Shown here: positions 34,741 to 38,622 of the stretch, piece after piece | Numbering within the stretch: position 1 is the first letter of the stretch | How the letters are laid out: every line of letters begins with the position of its first letter | Program-made: the position numbers and the translations under genes | The notes under the pieces: generated by a model | The model's database searches: none | What the model was told of the DNA's origin: nothing | The model's input: the letters and a program-made list of their open reading frames with translations, nothing else | Assembly: GCA_029213195.1 (NCBI GenBank) | Contig: JARGNI010000048.1 | Span: 1-38,622 of the forward strand | Length of the DNA: 38,622 bases | Direction of reading: 5' to 3' | DNA from: Verrucomicrobiales bacterium | GTDB lineage: Bacteria; Verrucomicrobiota; Verrucomicrobiia; Verrucomicrobiales; DEV007

Positions 34741-37665
34741 ATGAGCCGTATCCTCTCCTGCGTCCTGCTTCCCTTCGTTCTGGCCTTTCCGTGGTTCGGC
34801 AATGCCGCGGAACGCCCCAACATCATAGTCCTCTTCGCTGACGATATGGGATATTCGGACATCGGCTGTTTTGGTTCCGAGATCGAAACACCGAACCTCG
34901 ACCGTCTTGCCGGCAACGGTTTGCGCTATACTCATTTTTACAACACCGGGCGCTGCTGCCCTTCGCGAGCTTCGATCCTGACGGGGCTCTATCCACACCA
35001 GGCCGACATCGGGCACATGGCTGGCGACATCGGCGTGCGCGGCTACCGGAACCGGCTCAGCTTCGAGGCCGTGACACTCGCCGAGGTCCTCGGCTCCGCC
35101 GGATACCATACCCTCATGACCGGAAAATGGCACCTCGGCTGGCGGGATGAAGGTTCACCTACGGCGCGCGGATTTCAGCACTTCTACGGGACACTCGGGT
35201 TCATCGACAGCTATTTCACCGTAGTGCCTCTCACCGAAATCTATCTGGGTGAGAAGATGTTGATTCCGGTGACGGAAAAACCGGTCAACCATCTCAGGCC
35301 CAACGAGGAATGGTATACGACTGATGTCTTCACCGACTACGCCCTTCATTTTATCGACGGAGCACGAGAAAAAGATGACGAGCCGTTTTTCCTCTACCTC
35401 GCCTACAACGCCCCGCATTTCCCCCTCCACGCCAAGCCGGAAGACATCGGCAAATACCGGGGAAAGTACCGCGAAGGTTGGCGGAAGTTTCGCGAGCAAC
35501 GTCATCGGCGTCTCGTCGAACTCGGAGTCGTCGACGACTCCTGGGCGCTTTCCCAACTCGACGTGCCCGAGTGGGAATCGCTCACTGAAACCCAGCGCGA
35601 CGATCTCGATTTCAAGATGGCACTTTTCGCCGCCATCATCGACCGGCTCGACCAGAACGTCGGACGAGTGATCCAGCATCTTGAGAAAATTGGTGAGCTC
35701 GACAACACCCTCATCGTGTTTGTTTCCGACAACGGCGGAACGAAAGAGACGGGCCTGCTCGGAATCAAAGGCGATCGGAACACGGTAGAGAACTACGAAG
35801 ACTGGGCGCGCGTCGGCGGCTGGTCCAGCAGTTACGGCCAGGGCTGGGCGAACCTGAGCAATGTCCCCTTCCGCCGCTACAAGCGGGAAAACCACGAAGG
35901 CGGCACCAGCGCGCCTTTCGTCATCCACTGGCCCAACGGGATCGAGGCGAAAGGCGAACTCCGTCACCAGGTTTCTCATCTCATCGATCTCATGCCGACT
36001 TTCGTCGAGGTCTCGGGTGCCGAGTATCCGGAGGAATTCAACGGCAAGAAGATCCAGCCGATGGAAGGAAGAAGCCTCGTCTCCAGCTTCGCAAAATCTA
36101 CCGAAGAACCTCGGACGCTTTTCTGGGAACACGAGGGCAACCGAGCCATTCGCGATGGCGACTGGAAACTCGTTGGTCGCAGGGACGGTCCCTGGGAGCT
36201 CTACGACATGGCGCAGGATCGCACCGAACTGAATGACCTCACCGAGGAGAAGCCTGAAAAATTCGCCGCCTTGAAATCAAAATGGGATACCTGGGCGGAA
36301 AAAGTCAACGTCCTGACTCCGGAGGAATTCGACGCGACACGCAAAGCCTTCCAAGAAAAGAACCGGAAAAGGCGACCTCGCGCCGAGGCACGTCCACTCG
36401 ATCCGACGCCGGAGTTCGTGATGTGTGAAACTGGCGAGTTGATTTTTCACGACGAGTTCGATCCGGAAACTGTCAGTGACCGCTGGTTTTATCGCGGCGA
36501 ATTTGCCCTGCAGGATGGAGGGCTCGCGCGTACCCGGATCAAGGAGGGAGAATCCCAGCGAGTCTTTCTCAAGGACGCCCGGTTCCACAACGCCGTGATT
36601 CAGTTCGACTTCCGTTTCGCGGGACGGGCCGCAGATCTTCGCCTCGTCACCGGCAGCAGCGGCCACTACAACTCCGTCGTCCAGATCGAGCGTGGCCATT
36701 TTCAGATCAACACGCCAGTGGATCGGGAAGCCGACTACTTCCCTGCCCACCTTGGTGAATGTCCCGCGCTCTTCGAATCGGATACCTGGCATACCATGAC
36801 GATCGAATACTGGGACGACGAGATCGTGGCCTATGTCGACGATGACCGCGTGATCCTCGGCCAGCATCCGATCATCGATCGGACCCGAGAGTATTTCGCG
36901 TTTCAGATCGACCAAGCCTTCGCTGCGGTCGACAACGTCCGGATCTGGGAAGCGAAAGGTAAGAAGGAGAACTGGCCCGAAACGCGGGCCCAGCTGGCGG
37001 CGACCCAGGAAGCACGTGTTCCCATTCCGCGAGAGCCGATCGAGCGGCATCAAGTCTTTCACACCATCCTGAAATCGAACCTGTATCTGGGAGACGACCA
37101 CTACCGAGAACTGGTTCAGAAACATCGCAGTCTTCAGCAAGCCTTGCATCAGGACTACCCGGAGGCGTTTCGCTCCCACAAGGAATTATCGAAGTCCGTC
37201 CTGGAAACCCGAAAGAAACTCAAGACGTCGAATCCAAAGTTCAAGGAAATGGAAATGGCTACGCACCGCGCCCGACGAGCCGAGGACGAGCATGTCGTTT
37301 CCCAGCATGCATTTCTCGAGAACCTGCCCCCGCATCGCTATCGATCGGAACTGGAGTTGGCTCGTGATCGACTGCGCAAGAAGGAAGATCCCGAACTGGC
37401 ACGCCTCGAAAAGGAATCCGCAGACCGGCAAGCCGAGCTGGAAGCCGAATTTCCCGAGGCATTTGCCCCGGTCGATTCCCTCGTTGAAAAACGAAATGCC
37501 GCCCGCAAGGCGCTCAACGAGGATCCTGATTTCAAAAGCCGGAATCGCGAAATCTCCGATGCCTGGCAGGCCATCGGAGAATACGAGAAGCAAATCGCTC
37601 CGGAACTTGAAACGCTGCAAGCCGCCCGCGAAGCAATCCTCAAAGCGCGCAAGTCGGTGCCCTGA
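34741..37665 (+). CDS. Arylsulfatase with lectin-like domain and duplicated helical tail
   Basis: An exported 974-residue type I sulfatase. The signal peptide covers about residues 1-23 (ILSCVLLPFVLAFPWFGNAA). The sulfatase domain (about 25-530) has metal site FADD, active-site C72-CPSR76 in NTGRCCPSRASILTGLYPHQ (an arylsulfatase wording) and SDNGG with D330 and N331. A concanavalin-like domain (about 562-740; DUF1080/LamG-like) has LIFHDEFDPETVSDRWF and FQIDQAFAAVDNVRIWE. The tail (about 760-974) is charged and helical and holds two copies of a 48-residue module, at about 804 and 902, each with PEAF, a later RK-L and P-FK. FGE must activate C72. It diverges from cytochrome pair 3. The helical tail may mediate oligomerisation or attachment; that is a guess. 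Confidence 0.94.
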   Translation: MSRILSCVLLPFVLAFPWFGNAAERPNIIVLFADDMGYSDIGCFGSEIETPNLDRLAGNGLRYTHFYNTGRCCPSRASILTGLYPHQADIGHMAGDIGVRGYRNRLSFEAVTLAEVLGSAGYHTLMTGKWHLGWRDEGSPTARGFQHFYGTLGFIDSYFTVVPLTEIYLGEKMLIPVTEKPVNHLRPNEEWYTTDVFTDYALHFIDGAREKDDEPFFLYLAYNAPHFPLHAKPEDIGKYRGKYREGWRKFREQRHRRLVELGVVDDSWALSQLDVPEWESLTETQRDDLDFKMALFAAIIDRLDQNVGRVIQHLEKIGELDNTLIVFVSDNGGTKETGLLGIKGDRNTVENYEDWARVGGWSSSYGQGWANLSNVPFRRYKRENHEGGTSAPFVIHWPNGIEAKGELRHQVSHLIDLMPTFVEVSGAEYPEEFNGKKIQPMEGRSLVSSFAKSTEEPRTLFWEHEGNRAIRDGDWKLVGRRDGPWELYDMAQDRTELNDLTEEKPEKFAALKSKWDTWAEKVNVLTPEEFDATRKAFQEKNRKRRPRAEARPLDPTPEFVMCETGELIFHDEFDPETVSDRWFYRGEFALQDGGLARTRIKEGESQRVFLKDARFHNAVIQFDFRFAGRAADLRLVTGSSGHYNSVVQIERGHFQINTPVDREADYFPAHLGECPALFESDTWHTMTIEYWDDEIVAYVDDDRVILGQHPIIDRTREYFAFQIDQAFAAVDNVRIWEAKGKKENWPETRAQLAATQEARVPIPREPIERHQVFHTILKSNLYLGDDHYRELVQKHRSLQQALHQDYPEAFRSHKELSKSVLETRKKLKTSNPKFKEMEMATHRARRAEDEHVVSQHAFLENLPPHRYRSELELARDRLRKKEDPELARLEKESADRQAELEAEFPEAFAPVDSLVEKRNAARKALNEDPDFKSRNREISDAWQAIGEYEKQIAPELETLQAAREAILKARKSVP

Positions 37666-37752
37666 GTAATCAGCGACATTTTCACGAACAGACTTTTGGC
37701 AGACAGTCTAAATGACCCACAAATCGAATCGAGACGATCAAACCGGATGCAG

Positions 37753-37781
37753 TTGACGGTTTCATTGTATCGATGAAATAT
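37753..37781 (+). promoter_or_regulatory. Weak promoter candidate for the thioredoxin gene
   Basis: TTGACG (37753-37758), a 17-base spacer, and AAATAT (37776-37781, three of six). The -10 box ends 10 bases before the ATG at 37792, the same near-leaderless spacing as at 2451 and 34741. The -35 match is good and the -10 match poor. Confidence 0.3.
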
Positions 37782-37791
37782 CTTTCCCCTG

Positions 37792-38250
37792 ATGTCTGAA
37801 ATCCTCGAAACTGACTCTCGCGGCATTATTCTGCCCTGCCCTGCCTGCGATTCCGCCAATCGCATCGCCTTCGCCCGATTGGGTCAGAAAGGACGCTGTG
37901 GCACCTGCAAAGCTGAATTGCCGCTCCCCGCGTTGCCGGTGGAGGTAACCTCCGACGTTGATTTCACGAATCTCATCGCTCAGTCCCCGCTACCTGTGAT
38001 CGTCGATTTCTGGGCGGCGTGGTGTGGGCCCTGCCAGATGATGGCCCCCGAGTTTGCCAAAGCAGCTGCAAAGGCATCCGGTCGCGCCGTTCTCGCAAAG
38101 GTGAATACGGAAAAGTTACCGGGTATTTCCAACACCCAGCGTATCCAGGGAATACCCGCCTTTATTTGTTACCAAGGTGGCCGTGAAGTGAACCGCACGA
38201 CCGGGTTTCAACCGGCAGAGAAATTGCTAGGTTGGGCGGAGGTGGAATGA
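37792..38250 (+). CDS. trxC: Thioredoxin with N-terminal zinc ribbon (thioredoxin 2 type)
   Basis: A 152-residue cytoplasmic thiol-disulfide reductase. The N-terminal 45 residues form a four-cysteine zinc site, CPAC (C16, C19) and CGTC (C36, C39), as in E. coli thioredoxin 2. The thioredoxin fold follows from about residue 50, with the active site WCGPC at residues 77-81 and the cis-proline segment GIPAF. Length and order match TrxC. It would reduce protein disulfides and could regenerate peroxiredoxins such as the one at the window start, though the genes are 37 kb apart. Start ATG 37792 has no Shine-Dalgarno sequence. Confidence 0.95.
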   Translation: MSEILETDSRGIILPCPACDSANRIAFARLGQKGRCGTCKAELPLPALPVEVTSDVDFTNLIAQSPLPVIVDFWAAWCGPCQMMAPEFAKAAAKASGRAVLAKVNTEKLPGISNTQRIQGIPAFICYQGGREVNRTTGFQPAEKLLGWAEVE

Positions 38251-38300
38251 GAAGTGGTGATGTTCAACCCCTCAAGAACACTCCTCCGCCACCGAAGTCG

Positions 38301-38480
38301 TCAGTGGTTGGAGCGGATCTTTTCGAGTGACAACTTTTCGACATCGGGCACTTCGCAATCTTCGGGCGGATAGCCAACCACGAGGAGAAGGAATGGCTTT
38401 TCGTTAGGAGGCCGATCGAGGATCTCGTTGAGTCACTTCATCGGCGATGGCGTCTACGTCATTGAGCAGATCTCCAGCTC
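38301..38480 (-). pseudogene. Decayed C-terminal fragment of a nitroreductase-family gene
   Basis: On the minus strand a 51-codon frame ends at 38301 and reads TPSPMK, a stop, then LNEILDRPPNEKPFLLLVVG and YPPEDCEVP. This matches the well-known C-terminus of FMN-dependent nitroreductases (TPSPM-FLNEIL, NE-PF-LLVVGYP), but the phenylalanine codon is replaced by TGA (38433-38435) and another in-frame stop TAG lies at 38454-38456. Just upstream, an AG-L-like stretch is in a different frame, suggesting a frameshift. The rest of the gene is not recognisable to the window end. It is a relic, not a working gene, unless sequencing errors are involved. Confidence 0.7.
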
Positions 38481-38622
38481 GCAGAGAACTCTTGAAACAG
38501 CGCATCCGGTTCCCTTTTCAACGCCCCCCTTCAACTCGGGGCGATGCGCGGTGAAGGAGTGTCGGGCTTGAAAAAGGAAATCCCTGCTATGGGGTTAGTC
38601 AAGTAGGTAGCGTGATTTTTCC

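Noticed and set aside
1-38622. CRISPR array, tRNA, rRNA, insertion sequence or prophage
   Set aside because: No regularly spaced repeats, tRNA-like clover leaf, transposase, integrase or phage structural gene was recognised on either strand.

Overview
The window looks like a chromosomal segment of a Verrucomicrobiota (PVC superphylum) bacterium of moderately high GC, probably aquatic or marine. This is inferred from gene content. There are three pairs of Planctomycete/Verrucomicrobium-type cytochrome proteins (PSC1-DUF1549-DUF1553) with DUF1501 partners, a PVC-type haem-binding dehydrogenase-like protein, several cysteine-type sulfatases with a formylglycine-generating enzyme (FGE), and almost no recognisable Shine-Dalgarno sequences. 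No tRNA, rRNA, insertion sequence, phage gene or CRISPR array was seen. One structured RNA gene is certain: RNase P RNA (rnpB).

Layout. 1-2.4 kb, minus strand: peroxiredoxin, FGE and a small membrane-anchored protein of unknown function. 2.4-4.5 kb, plus strand: a lone RbsC-type sugar ABC permease with a strong promoter candidate, then a secreted eight-EF-hand protein followed by a terminator. 4.5-4.66 kb: two copies of a palindromic intergenic repeat, with a diverged third copy at 17.1 kb. 4.7-10.3 kb, minus strand: a tightly overlapping four-gene efflux operon (TolC-like lipoprotein, adaptor, ATPase, MacB-like permease). 10.5-10.9 kb, minus strand: rnpB. 11.0-12.3 kb: a secreted GH71/99-like protein, divergent from the first cytochrome/DUF1501 pair (12.5-17.0 kb). 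17.3-25.1 kb, minus strand: a two-headed sulfatase, a second sulfatase and the PVC haem protein with a discoidin-like tail. 25.5-34.6 kb: the second and third cytochrome/DUF1501 pairs facing each other. 34.7-37.7 kb: a third sulfatase gene with a C-terminal lectin-like domain and a duplicated helical module. 37.8-38.3 kb: a zinc-finger thioredoxin. The window ends in the decayed tail of a nitroreductase gene.

How the genes fit together. All four sulfatase active sites in the window carry the Cys-x-Pro-Ser-Arg motif that needs conversion to formylglycine, and the FGE here keeps both catalytic cysteines. Together with the GH71/99-like enzyme, lectin- and discoidin-like domains and the exported haem proteins, this looks like a periplasmic or cell-surface system for attacking sulfated polysaccharide. 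What the cytochrome/DUF1501 pairs do is not established to my knowledge. They are the best candidate here for an undescribed biochemical system: a Sec-exported c-type haem protein translationally coupled or closely linked to a Tat-exported alkaline-phosphatase-fold partner, repeated three times beside sulfatases.
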